Positions 8,370 through 17,288 are shown, numbered from the stretch's first letter. The stretch is DNA of 64,000 nucleotides from Flavobacterium psychrotrophum (GCF_003403075.1 NZ_CP031557.1:3658001-3722000), one strand, 5' to 3'. The notes: generated by a model not told the origin, from the letters alone. Made by a program: numbers and translations.

Positions 8370-8917
8370 CTTTGTAATCTCTTTACTAATTGCAGTTGTT
8401 CCTGCAAATGTTTCCGCGCCTTAAACAGCTGCGATTTTGATGTACTCTCTGTAATGCCCAGCATTTCGGCTATTTCTTTATGGCTATAGCCTTCTATGGC
8501 AAACAATACCATAACCGTGCGATAGCCTTCCGGAAGCTTGTCTATAAGTAATTGCAACAGGTCTGCATCCAGGTCATTATCATCTACCTGTACGGGCGGT
8601 ACCTCAGCTACTTCTATCTCTTCAAAACGCAACTGTGTCCTGCTTCTTAAAAAGTCAATCGCCTCGCGCACCATTATTCGCTTTAACCAACCTTCAAAGC
8701 TCCCTTCAAACCTGAACTTGCCAAGGTTATCAAACGCCCGTGTAAAAGCCTGTATCATTACATCTTCGGCATAGTGCAGATCTTTTATATACAACCTGCA
8801 AATACCAAGCATCTTTGGCGCATAACGTTCATAAAGCTCCCGCTCTGCCTTGCCGTCGTTGCGCAGCACCTTTTTAATTAAGGTATCGTCAGATGTATGT
8901 AGCTTTATAATTTTCAA
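8366..8917 (-). CDS. ECF RNA polymerase sigma factor
   Basis: 183 residues with the two ECF domains. Region 2 includes LYERYAPKMLGICRLYIKD, YAEDVMIQAFTRAF and FEGSFEGWLKRIMVREAIDF. Region 4 includes LPEGYRTVMVLFAIEGYSHKEIAEMLGITESTSKSQLFKARKHL near residues 128-172. The frame has no ATG: it opens with TTG at 8917, only two codons after an upstream stop, so TTG is almost certainly the start. The gene overlaps its anti-sigma partner and heads a four-gene cluster with a barrel protein and a DUF58 protein. Confidence 0.92.
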   Translation of the reverse strand: MKIIKLHTSDDTLIKKVLRNDGKAERELYERYAPKMLGICRLYIKDLHYAEDVMIQAFTRAFDNLGKFRFEGSFEGWLKRIMVREAIDFLRSRTQLRFEEIEVAEVPPVQVDDNDLDADLLQLLIDKLPEGYRTVMVLFAIEGYSHKEIAEMLGITESTSKSQLFKARKHLQEQLQLVKRLQR

Positions 8918-9340
8918 AACTTATGATTGGTTTATATCCCTAAGACGGAATTTTAAAAGTAGAAGTTGCCCGGAGGTTGATTTTTTTTATGATAATTATT
9001 AAATATAGCACATTACCCACTGTAAAAACAGGTGTTCAGAAGATTTTACAAAATAAATCTTACCACAAAGAACACGAGATTTTTCACTAAAGGCACAAAG
9101 CAGGGAGGATAAAACATCTATAGTCAAAGAACACAAAGCTTTACTTCGTCAGTTCGGACTTCGCCCTCGGGTGTGTACTCCCGCCTTTGGTGGTTTTCAT
9201 CGTGAACATTGTGTAAATCATTGTGCTCCTTGTGGTAAAAATTTCTCAAACGACTCTTCCGAACACTTATTCGCTGTAAGCTTACATTAGCCAAGGATTT
9301 AAATTTCAATAAAAAAATTTACTGAATAAAATTTAGTTTA
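8918..9340. repeat. Gap with degenerate ACAAAG-rich dispersed repeat
   Basis: The stretch 9061-9250 carries ACCACAAAGAACAC, AAAGGCACAAAG and CAAAGAACACAAAG in one direction, then CATTGTG, CATTGTGCTCCTTGTGGT, which is nearly their complement. It reads as the remains of an inverted, non-coding dispersed element. A related piece (ACCACAAGGCACACGAAG) occurs near 55176. A 61-codon minus-strand frame inside it has no protein-like features and is ignored. The ECF promoter must lie near 8920-8970, but no good -7 box is seen. Confidence 0.5.
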
Positions 9341-9362
9341 TACATTTGCATAACCAGTTATG
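9341..9362 (+). promoter_or_regulatory. Promoter and overlapping palindrome of the MarR-GNAT gene
   Basis: TACATTTG (9341-9348) is an exact -7 box. Directly behind it CATAAC-CA-GTTATG (9349-9362) is a perfect inverted repeat covering the expected transcription start, a natural place for MarR-type autorepression. The ATG follows 18 bases later. Confidence 0.65.
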
Positions 9363-9379
9363 TATTTAATTATGCAATT

Positions 9380-10321
9380 ATGAAAATTTACGAAAAAACA
9401 GGAAAAATGGCACTGGGCAGCAGGCTCAGGCAGCTCACCGCCACCATGACAGATGATGCCAGTAAGATATACGAAATGTATGATGCCCAATTTGTACCTA
9501 AATGGTTTCCGGCATTTTTTGCACTTGCAGAAGAAGGCCCACAAACCATTACAGAAATTGCAGATTATATAGGACATTCTCAGCCGTCTGCAACTAAAAT
9601 AATTAAGGAAATAACTGCGGCAGGACTTTGTGAAAACATAAAGTCGTCTGATAAACGCAGAAATACCGTGCAGCTTACAGAGAAAGGAATATTGTTATCT
9701 AAAAAGTTCCTTACACAATATTTAGACATTGATGCAGCGGTTGACAAGATGCTTAAAGAAGCAACGCACAACCTTTGGCAGGCTGTTGAAGAGTGGGAAT
9801 TTTTACTGGAAAAACAGTCACTATTAAAAAGGGTACAGGAACAAAAAAAACTGCGCGAAAGCAAAGATGTTGTAATAGTGCCGTACGAAGACAAGTACCT
9901 GTCTGCCTTTGTAACACTTAACAGAGAATGGATAACGCAATATTTTGAAATGGAAGACGAAGACTTTAAAGTACTCAACAATCCGGAGGAATATATACTT
10001 AAATCCGGAGGCAAAATATTTGTAGCGCTTTACATGGACGAGCCCGTGGGGGTATGTGCCCTGCATAAGATAGATGACCATACGTATGAAATGGTAAAAA
10101 TGGCGGTGTCGCCAAAAGCCCAGGGCAAGAGCATAGGTTGGCTACTGGGTAAAGCCATTGTAGAAGAAGCCACCCGACTGGGCGCATATAAAGTAACCCT
10201 GGAGAGCAATACGATTCTAAAACCTGCCATAAAGCTATACGAAAAGCTTGGTTTTAAAAAAGTTGCAAGCCACCCCAGCCCCTTTAAACGTGCCAACATA
10301 CACATGGAACTGAATTTATAA
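9380..10321 (+). CDS. MarR-family regulator fused to GNAT acetyltransferase
   Basis: 313 residues in two domains. Residues 1-145 form a MarR winged helix (TITEIADYIGHSQPSATKII, then SSDKRRNTVQLTEKG, the wing). Residues about 165-313 are a GNAT acetyltransferase, with the acetyl-CoA loop VSPKAQGKSIGWLLGKAI and the closing strand ALKLYEKLGF-like motif (AIKLYEKLGFKKV). MarR-GNAT fusions are a known architecture. The regulator may act on its own promoter palindrome, while the substrate of the acetyltransferase half is unknown. It is monocistronic. Confidence 0.9.
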   Translation: MKIYEKTGKMALGSRLRQLTATMTDDASKIYEMYDAQFVPKWFPAFFALAEEGPQTITEIADYIGHSQPSATKIIKEITAAGLCENIKSSDKRRNTVQLTEKGILLSKKFLTQYLDIDAAVDKMLKEATHNLWQAVEEWEFLLEKQSLLKRVQEQKKLRESKDVVIVPYEDKYLSAFVTLNREWITQYFEMEDEDFKVLNNPEEYILKSGGKIFVALYMDEPVGVCALHKIDDHTYEMVKMAVSPKAQGKSIGWLLGKAIVEEATRLGAYKVTLESNTILKPAIKLYEKLGFKKVASHPSPFKRANIHMELNL

Positions 10322-10374
10322 AAAAGACAATAGCCGGAGTAATTCCGGCTATTATTATACTATAGGTAATTGAA

Positions 10375-11433
10375 TTAGTATAGCTTACCAAGGCTTGCCG
10401 CATCAAAGGCGCTAACCTTATCAAAGCTTCCTGCCTTTATTTTTTGCACCCACTCCGGATCCTGTAACAACGAGCGTCCTACCGCTACCAAGTCGAAATC
10501 ACCACGCTCATAACGGCGAATCAGTTCATCAATACCTGCCGTTTCAGACCCCTGCCCCTGAAACGCACCAGAGAAATCGCCTGAAAGGCCAACAGATCCA
10601 ACCGTAATTGTAGGCTGCCCGGTAACTTTCTTGATCCATCCGGCAAAGTTAAGGTCGCTCTCGTCAAATTCAGGCTCCCAGTACCTGCGCTGCGACCCAT
10701 GAAAGATATCTACACCGGCATCGGTAAGTGGCTGTAGCCAGTTTTCAAGCTCAGCAGGTGTATGGGCAAGTTTTGCAGTATAGTCCTGCTGTTTCCATTG
10801 CGAAATGCGCAGTATGATTACAAAATCAGGGCCAACGGCTTCGCGCACTGCTTTTACCACATCTACAGCAAAGCGGCTGCGCTCTTTTATTGTAGCTCCG
10901 CCATATTCATCTGTCCTGGTGTTAGTACCTTCCCAAAAAAACTGGTCGATAAGGTAACCGTGCGCACCGTGTAGTTCTAAAGCATCAAACCCCTGGGCTT
11001 TAGCATCGCGGGCTGCATCGGCAAATGCTTTTATAGTAGCGTGTATATCTTCAATAGTCATGGTAGCAGGACTTTCAAACGGCACAGGTGGCTCCCAGCC
11101 ATAAGGCGTGTTGCCTACGTGCCATATCTGCGGGGCTATTGCACCACCGGCAGCGTGTACAGAGTCTGCAACGTGTTTCCAGTTCTTAAGTGCCTCGTCG
11201 CCATAAAAATTTGGTATGTCTTTAATATTCTTAGATGCCCCCCTGTTAACAACGGTACCTTCGGTAAGAATAAGCCCTACTTCGCCCGCTGCACGGCGTG
11301 TGTAGTAATCAGCTATTTGCTGGTTAGGTATTCCGTCTGTAGCAAAAGCACGCGTCATAGGTGCCATTACAAAACGGTTTCTTAAGGTAAGTCCTTTATA
11401 TTGAAAGGGAGAAAAAAGGGTTTCTAAACTCAT
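10375..11433 (-). CDS. NADH:flavin oxidoreductase, Old Yellow Enzyme family
   Basis: A complete 352-residue TIM-barrel flavoenzyme. It has MAPMTRAFA (23-31), the QIWHVGN strand (102-108), the catalytic His155-x-x-His158 pair in HGAHGYL, and the NTRTDEYGG block. Phosphate-binding GSVGLSG and VAVGRSLLQDPEW close the FMN site. Such enzymes reduce activated C=C bonds of enones, quinones or nitro compounds with NAD(P)H. It is divergent from an HxlR regulator; such pairs commonly answer to electrophile stress. Its leader is about 240 bases long and contains a palindromic repeat. Confidence 0.93.
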   Translation of the reverse strand: MSLETLFSPFQYKGLTLRNRFVMAPMTRAFATDGIPNQQIADYYTRRAAGEVGLILTEGTVVNRGASKNIKDIPNFYGDEALKNWKHVADSVHAAGGAIAPQIWHVGNTPYGWEPPVPFESPATMTIEDIHATIKAFADAARDAKAQGFDALELHGAHGYLIDQFFWEGTNTRTDEYGGATIKERSRFAVDVVKAVREAVGPDFVIILRISQWKQQDYTAKLAHTPAELENWLQPLTDAGVDIFHGSQRRYWEPEFDESDLNFAGWIKKVTGQPTITVGSVGLSGDFSGAFQGQGSETAGIDELIRRYERGDFDLVAVGRSLLQDPEWVQKIKAGSFDKVSAFDAASLGKLY

Positions 11434-11529
11434 TTTTAATTCTTTATTGGGTTAATCTTGTTTTTATCTTCTCCCCAACCCGCCTCCAAAAGAGAGAGCT
11501 GCTTCGCTCATGCCTGAACGGTGCGTCTT

Positions 11530-11622
11530 GTCATTGCGAGGAGGAACAACGAAGCAATCTCATCTTATGTATAGCATGACTTATAAGATTGCCGCGCTCC
11601 ACTGCGTTACACTCGCAATGAC
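11530..11622. repeat. Palindromic dispersed repeat in the leader of the OYE gene
   Basis: Outer arms GTCATTGCGAG (11530-11540) and CTCGCAATGAC (11612-11622) are exact complements. A second inner pair, GCAATCT and AGATTGC, also pairs. This belongs to a small non-coding repeat type that I recognise from many bacterial genomes (TCATTGCGAGGA...GAAGCAATCT). It holds no gene. The OYE -7 box at 11679 lies upstream of it, so the whole element would be transcribed in the 5' leader. Confidence 0.8.
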
Positions 11623-11678
11623 AGAGCTGTTATCCCTCTTTCAGGAAAAGTGTTTGAGGATTTTTCATTATTGCATTG

Positions 11679-11707
11679 CAAAGATAAAACCAAATAGTCT
11701 ACTTTTG
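11679..11707. promoter_or_regulatory. Back-to-back -7 boxes for OYE (minus) and HxlR (plus)
   Basis: CAAAGATA at 11679-11686 reads TATCTTTG on the minus strand, the -7 box for the OYE gene. TACTTTTG at 11700-11707 is the -7 box for the HxlR gene. Only 13 bases separate them, so one bound regulator could control both. Confidence 0.65.
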
Positions 11708-11746
11708 TAACCAATAATAGTATAAAGTGGTAACCGCTAAGTAACC
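11707..11746. promoter_or_regulatory. Three GTAACC direct repeats, candidate HxlR sites
   Basis: GTAACC occurs at 11707, 11730 and 11741, with starts 23 and 11 bases apart, about two and one helical turns. They lie between the HxlR -7 box and its ATG, overlapping the likely transcription start. Confidence 0.5.
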
Positions 11747-11750
11747 AGTT

Positions 11751-12119
11751 ATGAAAAAATGCGAACTCTTTAGATACAGCGACTGCCCCATGCACCGCTC
11801 TATGGCAATATTGGGCAGTAAATGGAAGCCCATACTAATCTATACACTCCGCGAGCGCACAGCACGTTTTGGGCAATTGCACGCCTCTATAGGCACGATA
11901 TCTAAAAAAGTACTTACCTCTACCCTGAAAGAACTGGAAGCCGATGGTGTTTTGCTACGTGAAGAATTCAAAGAGCTTCCGCCAAAGGTAGAATATAGCC
12001 TTACCGAAAAAGGCCGCACACTGGTACCTATTATTGTACAGCTCGCCAAATGGGATAATGAGCATTATGAGAGCCTCACCCCAGCCCTCTCCGAAGGAGA
12101 GGGAGTAACTACACTCTAA
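11751..12119 (+). CDS. HxlR-family transcriptional regulator with repeat-derived C-terminus
   Basis: 122 residues. Cys4 and Cys12 in the CELFRYSDCPMHR segment, GSKWKPILIYTL, and the ISKKVLTSTLKELEADGVL helix are the HxlR/DUF24 signature; the DCP cysteine is the redox or electrophile sensor in several characterised members. It is divergent from the OYE gene and probably controls it. The last 15 residues (SLTPALSEGEGVTTL) are encoded by a dispersed CCTCACCCCAGCCCTCTCC repeat that has replaced the original end of the gene, so the tail is not part of the family domain. Confidence 0.9.
   Translation: MKKCELFRYSDCPMHRSMAILGSKWKPILIYTLRERTARFGQLHASIGTISKKVLTSTLKELEADGVLLREEFKELPPKVEYSLTEKGRTLVPIIVQLAKWDNEHYESLTPALSEGEGVTTL
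12074..12105. repeat. Dispersed hairpin repeat at the 3' end of the HxlR gene
   Basis: CCCTCTCC (12085-12092) and GGAGAGGG (12096-12103) form a perfect stem with a GAA loop, preceded by CTCACCCCAGC. The same kind of sequence, more degraded (CTTCTCCCCAACCCGCCTCC), lies at 11468-11487. The frame through it stays open and ends the HxlR protein. Confidence 0.7.
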
Positions 12120-12185
12120 TGGTTTGACTGCGCATAAATCTTTTATATATAAGATAACGATTCCCGAGCTGTACCCATTCATTAG

Positions 12186-12264
12186 CTCCCCCCTCCTTCG
12201 AAAATCGAAGATTCAGCGCGTCAAAAAGTCAAATATTTAAAAGGAGTTATAGGGATTGGGGGAG
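12186..12264. repeat. Inverted repeat element between HxlR and thioredoxin genes
   Basis: CTCCCCC near 12186 pairs with GGGGGAG (12258-12264), and CTCCTT (12193-12198) with AAGGAG (12241-12246). A TTCG-AAAA-TCGAA hairpin sits inside. It looks like a degenerate member of the G-rich intergenic repeat type and carries no gene. Confidence 0.55.
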
Positions 12265-12273
12265 TCCATAAAA

Positions 12274-12299
12274 AAAGCCCTGACATTCGTCAGAGCTTT
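12274..12299 (-). terminator. Terminator of trxA
   Basis: AAAGCCCTGAC and GTCAGAGCTTT pair with one mismatch around ATTC. On the minus strand the stem is followed by TTTTTTATGG. Confidence 0.8.
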
Positions 12300-12324
12300 C
12301 TTTATAATCAGCTAAAGAGGTTAC

Positions 12325-12645
12325 TTAAGAAAGTAAAGCGTCGATAGCGTTAGTGTATGTTTGCTTAGGGGCAACGCCTACCTGGCGGCCTACAACCTCA
12401 CCATTCTGAAAAACCAGTACAGTAGGAATGTTACGGATACCGTATTTAGCAGCAAACTCCTGGTTTGCATCTACGTCTACTTTGCCTACAACGGCTTTAC
12501 CTTCATACTCGTGACCTATCTCTTCGATGATTGGGCCTACCATACGGCAAGGGCCACACCATGCTGCCCAAAAGTCTACTAATACGGGTTTGTCTGATTT
12601 TAATACTACTTCTTCAAAAGTAGCGTCAGTTATTGCTTGTGCCAT
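12325..12645 (-). CDS. trxA: Thioredoxin
   Basis: A 106-residue thioredoxin with the active-site WCGPC at residues 29-33 and the cis-proline loop IRNIPTVLVF. Length and sequence are those of cytoplasmic thioredoxin, with no signal peptide. It reduces protein disulfides using electrons from thioredoxin reductase. It lies downstream of dnaE on the same strand but has its own promoter (TAACTTTG at 12697-12690) and terminator. Confidence 0.96.
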   Translation of the reverse strand: MAQAITDATFEEVVLKSDKPVLVDFWAAWCGPCRMVGPIIEEIGHEYEGKAVVGKVDVDANQEFAAKYGIRNIPTVLVFQNGEVVGRQVGVAPKQTYTNAIDALLS

Positions 12646-12689
12646 GATTATCCTTTGTAATTAATTTTTATTAATAGTAATAGTTGCAA

Positions 12690-12697
12690 CAAAGTTA
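12690..12697 (-). promoter_or_regulatory. -7 box of trxA
   Basis: On the minus strand this reads TAACTTTG, an exact TAnnTTTG match, 44 bases before the trxA ATG. Confidence 0.6.
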
Positions 12698-12767
12698 GTA
12701 TTTATAATGCAAAATTAAAGTTAAACATATCGTTTTTGACTATTTACCGATAGACGAAACTTATCTG

Positions 12768-15700
12768 TTAGTTTAATTTAAAATTTACCTGCAATTTATC
12801 AAGCTCCTGCAATAATTCGTTAGAAATCTTAACTTTTAGCTTACGGCTCGGCATTACCAGTTTGGTAACCACCTTTAGGCTTTCTTCCTCTTCCTCCTCA
12901 TCAGGCAGTTCTATTACTTCATCAAATTCGGCTTCATCGGCATCATCAACCGGCTCACGCAGGGTTAGCTTAGCTTCCTGAGGAGGTGCAATAACAGCAG
13001 GCTTTTTAACCTTATCAATTTCCATTACCTCAAAGGTTACCTGGTTATCGCCTTTGTTACCACTAAACAACTGGAATAACGCCTGTATAAGCTGTTCCTG
13101 CAAATCGAGCACATTAAACTGTATGATAAGCTTTTTAGCAAACGTAGGCAGTACGTCCTGCAGGTACTGTATTCCTACAAACTGTAGCCTCGGGTCGCCT
13201 TTTTTGCCTTCGGCATTAGTCCAGCCCTCGCGCACCATTACTTTTATGAATGTAAAGTTATTACCTATCAGAAAGTGGCGGAACTTAAGATACTCCTCAC
13301 CATAAATCCTGAATTCGTAACTCTCGTCATACCCTTCAAGAAAAAATGCAGCCCAGCCCTTACCATTCTTAGCAACTTTATGTTGCACATTAGATATGAT
13401 ACCGCCAAAGCTGAGGTTTTTGTTTACGTGTGGCTCCAGGTTCTTTAATGCCTCCAGCCTCGAGTTACAGAAGTAGCGCATTTCAAATTTATAATCGTCC
13501 AGCGGATGGCCTGAGATATAGATACCTACCACATCTTTTTCGCGGGCAAGTTTTTCCATCGTGGTCCACTCTTCGCAAGGCGGCACCACAGGCTCAGGAA
13601 TTTGCACTTCGCTGGCTTCGCCAAAAAGGCTTACCTGGCTGGAGTTCTCATTTTCCTGGAATTTAGACCCATAACGCACTGCTTTTTCAAGAAACGAAAT
13701 ATTTTCGCTGGCATCCATATAAAAATACTGCGCCCGGTGGGTTTCTGCAAAACAGTCAAACCCTCCTGACAGTGCCAGGTTTTCAAATGCTTTTTTATTG
13801 GCAGAACGAAGGTCGATGCGCTTTGCAAGGTCAAATATAGATTTGTACCTGCCGTTTTTACGGTTCTCAACAATAGTGTCTACCGCGCCGGCGCCTACAC
13901 CTTTTACGGCACCCATACCAAAACGCACGGCACCGCGGTCGTTTACGGTAAACTTATAATATGATTCGTTAACATCAGGGCCAAGAACTTCAAGCCCCAT
14001 GCGCTTACACTCTTCCATAAAAAAGGTAACCTGCTTAATGTCGCTCATGTTGTTACTAAGTACCGCCGCCATATATTCTGCCGGGTAGTGCGCCTTAAGA
14101 TAAGCCGTTTGATAGGCCACCCACGCATAGCAGGTAGAGTGGCTCTTGTTAAAGGCGTAACTCGCAAATGCCTCCCAGTCTTTCCATATTTTTTCGAGTA
14201 CTTTAGGATCGTGCCCCTTATCTGCAGCCTGGGCCACAAACTTGGGTTTCATCTTATCGAGTACTTCCTTTTGCTTTTTACCCATCGCCTTACGCAGTAC
14301 GTCGGCCTCACCTTTAGTAAAGCCTGCCAGCTTTTGAGACAGTAGCATTACCTGCTCCTGGTATACAGTAATACCATAGGTTTCCTTAAGGTATTCCTCG
14401 CAGGCATCAAGGTCATATTTTATTTCTTCCTCGCCATTTTTACGGCGAACGAAACTCGGGATATATTCTAACGGACCCGGACGGTACAAGGCGTTCATGG
14501 CAATAAGGTCGGCAAATACAGTAGGCTTAAGATCCTTCATGTACTTTTGCATACCGGGCGATTCGTACTGGAATACCCCTACGGTTTCTCCCCTCTGGAA
14601 CAGCTCATACGTTTTTACATCGTCTATTGGGAATGCCTCCGGGTCGAGGTCTATATCGTGCTTATATTTTACAAGCTTAACAGTATCCTTAATAAGGGTA
14701 AGGGTCTTCAACCCCAGGAAGTCCATCTTTAGCAGTCCTGCACTCTCTACCACCGAGTTATCAAACTGGGTTACATACAGGGCAGAATCTTTAGCTACCG
14801 AAACCGGAACGAAGTTCGTAATATCATCGGGCGTAATGATTACCCCACAGGCGTGGATACCCGTATTACGCAATGAACCTTCGAGCACTTTTGCCTGCTG
14901 TATGGTTTCGCCGGTAAGGTCGCCACCGCCTGCCATGGCTATAAGCTCCTGAACACGGTCATATTCATCTGCACGCAGTGCACCTTTTAAGGCATTCTGG
15001 TCCATGGTAAATATCTTTGCCAGCTTCATGTTCGGGATAAGCTTCGCTACTTTATCTGCCTCAAACAATGGCAGGTCGAGCACGCGCGCCGTATCGCGAA
15101 TGGATGACTTTGCCGCCATGGTACCATAGGTAATAATCTGGGCTACCTGGCTGGCACCATACTTTTTAATTACATAGTCCATAACGCTGCCACGCCCCTC
15201 ATCATCAAAGTCGATATCAATATCGGGCATGGACACCCTGTCCGGATTCAGGAAACGCTCAAAGAGCAGGTCGTAGGCTATGGGGTCTATATTGGTAATC
15301 CAGAGGCAATAGGCCACCGCACTACCCGCCGCAGAACCACGCCCCGGCCCTACCGATACGCCCATGTTTCGTGCCTCGGCAATAAAATCCTGCACGATGA
15401 GGAAGTAACCAGGATAACCGGAATTCTCAATGGTTTTTAATTCAAAATCAAGACGCTCGCGAATATCATCAGTAATCTCTTTATAGCGTATTTCTGCACC
15501 ACGATAGGTAAGGTAACGCAGGTACTTATTCTCTCCACGTTTACCACCATCAGCTTCATCTTCTGCAACCTGGTATTCTTCAGGGATATCAAACTTAGGG
15601 AGTAGTACATCGCGGTACAGCGAATAGGGTTCTACCTTATCTACAATTTCCTGAATGTTTGCAATGGCTTCCGGCAGGTCTTTAAAGATCGACTTCATTT

Positions 15701-17288
15701 CGTCGCCGCTCTTAAAGTAATATTCGGTATTTGGCAAGCCAAAACGGAAACCACGACCACGCCCCTTAGGGGTAGCCAGTTTTTCGCCGTCTTTTACACA
15801 CAGCAAAATATCGTGTGCATGGCTGTCGTCTTTATTTACATAATAGGTGTTGTTTGTACCAATAAGCTTTACACCATGCTTTCGCGCCAGTTTTATAAGC
15901 GTGTCGTTTACACGATTTTCATCTTCCTGGCCGTGGCGCATCAGCTCCATGTAAAGATCATCGCCAAAAAGGCCTTTCCACCACAGCAATGCTTCTTCGG
16001 CCTGGTTCTCACCAATATTCAGCACCTTGTTAGGCACCTCGCCGGATAGATTACCCGTAAGCACAATAATATCGTCTTTATACTGCTCTATAACTTTTTT
16101 ATCGATACGCGGCACATAGTAGAAGCCCGCAGTATAAGCAATAGACGACATTTTAGCCAGGTTGTGGTAGCCCTTTTTATTTTTGGCCAGTAATACGATC
16201 TGATAACCGTTATCCTTGCGCGATTTATCTTTGTGGTCTTCACACACAAAGAACTCACAGCCTACAATAGGCTTCATGAGCACCTCCGTAGGTTCTTCTC
16301 CGGCTTCTACGGCAGCTTTGTTTTTTGCTTCGGCAGCTTTGTTATGGTTCATAACATTGCTTACAAAGTGAAATGCCCCCATCATGTTACCATGATCTGT
16401 CATTGCAACTGCCGGCATTTTATATTTTGCAGCTGCCTTAACCAGCTCCGGTACACTAATGGTACTTTGCAGTACCGAAAACTGTGTATGGTTGTGCAGG
16501 TGTACAAAATTTACACCTGTAATATCAATATTTTGGGCAGGGGCAACGGTTTCAACGGCATCGGCACTGCGCAGTTTTTCAAGGCGCAGGCGTACCTCTT
16601 CACTCGCCTTTTTAAGATTAATGTGCTTAAGCCCTATAAGCTGTATGGTTTGCGGGTTAGCCGTGCGAAACTCATGAAAGTAAGACGGATGCACATCTAA
16701 CTGCTCTTTCGTGAAAATTTCGCGTTTTACCAGCTCCAGGAAACAGCGCGTGGTAGCCTCAACGTCGGCAGTAGCGTTGTGGGCTTCGGCAAATGGCTGG
16801 TCAAAAAGGTATTGGTGCAGCTCTGTAAGTGTAGGCAGCTTAAACCTTCCCCCGCGCCCACCGGGCAGCTTTAATAATTCAGCCGTAACCTCAGTACAGG
16901 TATCAAGTACCTTCATATTGCCCAAACGGGTTTCGAGGCCGTGGCGGTAAAACTCGCTACCCATAATATTAACATCGAAGCCTACATTCTGGCCCACGAT
17001 AAACGAGGCTTTGCCTAAGGCTACATTAAAACGCTCCAAGGCTTCGCCAAGAGAAATTCCCTGCTCAAGCGCAAGGTCTGTACTGATACCGTGAATACGT
17101 TCGGCATCATAGGGTATATTAAAGCCATCGGGCCTTACTATATAATCCTGGTGTTCTACAACACGCCCCATATCATCATGCAGCTGCCAGGCTATTTGTA
17201 TACAGCGGGGCCAGTTATCGGTATCGGTTATGGGCGCATCCCAGCGTTTGGGTAATCCGGTTGTTTCCGTGTCAAATATCAGGTACAT
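12768..17288 (-). CDS. dnaE: DNA polymerase III alpha subunit with fused proofreading exonuclease
   Basis: 1506 residues, the replicative polymerase. Residues 1-200 are a DEDD 3'-5' exonuclease: DTETTG (6-11), GQNVGFDVNIM, and HNATADVEATTRCF. This supplies the activity that DnaQ provides in Escherichia coli. A PHP domain follows from about 262 (FVHLHNHTQFS). The polymerase active site PDIDIDFDD is near residue 690, and SVGPGRGSAAGS precedes it. The C-terminal part holds the helix-hairpin-helix (GVGAGAVDTIVENR) and an OB-fold, ending in an acidic linker. N-terminal exonuclease fusion is normal in Bacteroidota and explains the large size. Confidence 0.97.
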   Translation of the reverse strand: MYLIFDTETTGLPKRWDAPITDTDNWPRCIQIAWQLHDDMGRVVEHQDYIVRPDGFNIPYDAERIHGISTDLALEQGISLGEALERFNVALGKASFIVGQNVGFDVNIMGSEFYRHGLETRLGNMKVLDTCTEVTAELLKLPGGRGGRFKLPTLTELHQYLFDQPFAEAHNATADVEATTRCFLELVKREIFTKEQLDVHPSYFHEFRTANPQTIQLIGLKHINLKKASEEVRLRLEKLRSADAVETVAPAQNIDITGVNFVHLHNHTQFSVLQSTISVPELVKAAAKYKMPAVAMTDHGNMMGAFHFVSNVMNHNKAAEAKNKAAVEAGEEPTEVLMKPIVGCEFFVCEDHKDKSRKDNGYQIVLLAKNKKGYHNLAKMSSIAYTAGFYYVPRIDKKVIEQYKDDIIVLTGNLSGEVPNKVLNIGENQAEEALLWWKGLFGDDLYMELMRHGQEDENRVNDTLIKLARKHGVKLIGTNNTYYVNKDDSHAHDILLCVKDGEKLATPKGRGRGFRFGLPNTEYYFKSGDEMKSIFKDLPEAIANIQEIVDKVEPYSLYRDVLLPKFDIPEEYQVAEDEADGGKRGENKYLRYLTYRGAEIRYKEITDDIRERLDFELKTIENSGYPGYFLIVQDFIAEARNMGVSVGPGRGSAAGSAVAYCLWITNIDPIAYDLLFERFLNPDRVSMPDIDIDFDDEGRGSVMDYVIKKYGASQVAQIITYGTMAAKSSIRDTARVLDLPLFEADKVAKLIPNMKLAKIFTMDQNALKGALRADEYDRVQELIAMAGGGDLTGETIQQAKVLEGSLRNTGIHACGVIITPDDITNFVPVSVAKDSALYVTQFDNSVVESAGLLKMDFLGLKTLTLIKDTVKLVKYKHDIDLDPEAFPIDDVKTYELFQRGETVGVFQYESPGMQKYMKDLKPTVFADLIAMNALYRPGPLEYIPSFVRRKNGEEEIKYDLDACEEYLKETYGITVYQEQVMLLSQKLAGFTKGEADVLRKAMGKKQKEVLDKMKPKFVAQAADKGHDPKVLEKIWKDWEAFASYAFNKSHSTCYAWVAYQTAYLKAHYPAEYMAAVLSNNMSDIKQVTFFMEECKRMGLEVLGPDVNESYYKFTVNDRGAVRFGMGAVKGVGAGAVDTIVENRKNGRYKSIFDLAKRIDLRSANKKAFENLALSGGFDCFAETHRAQYFYMDASENISFLEKAVRYGSKFQENENSSQVSLFGEASEVQIPEPVVPPCEEWTTMEKLAREKDVVGIYISGHPLDDYKFEMRYFCNSRLEALKNLEPHVNKNLSFGGIISNVQHKVAKNGKGWAAFFLEGYDESYEFRIYGEEYLKFRHFLIGNNFTFIKVMVREGWTNAEGKKGDPRLQFVGIQYLQDVLPTFAKKLIIQFNVLDLQEQLIQALFQLFSGNKGDNQVTFEVMEIDKVKKPAVIAPPQEAKLTLREPVDDADEAEFDEVIELPDEEEEEESLKVVTKLVMPSRKLKVKISNELLQELDKLQVNFKLN

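Noticed and set aside
9124-9309. 61-codon minus-strand frame
   Set aside because: It lies in a degenerate repeat region and its residues mirror the ACAAAG-type repeats.
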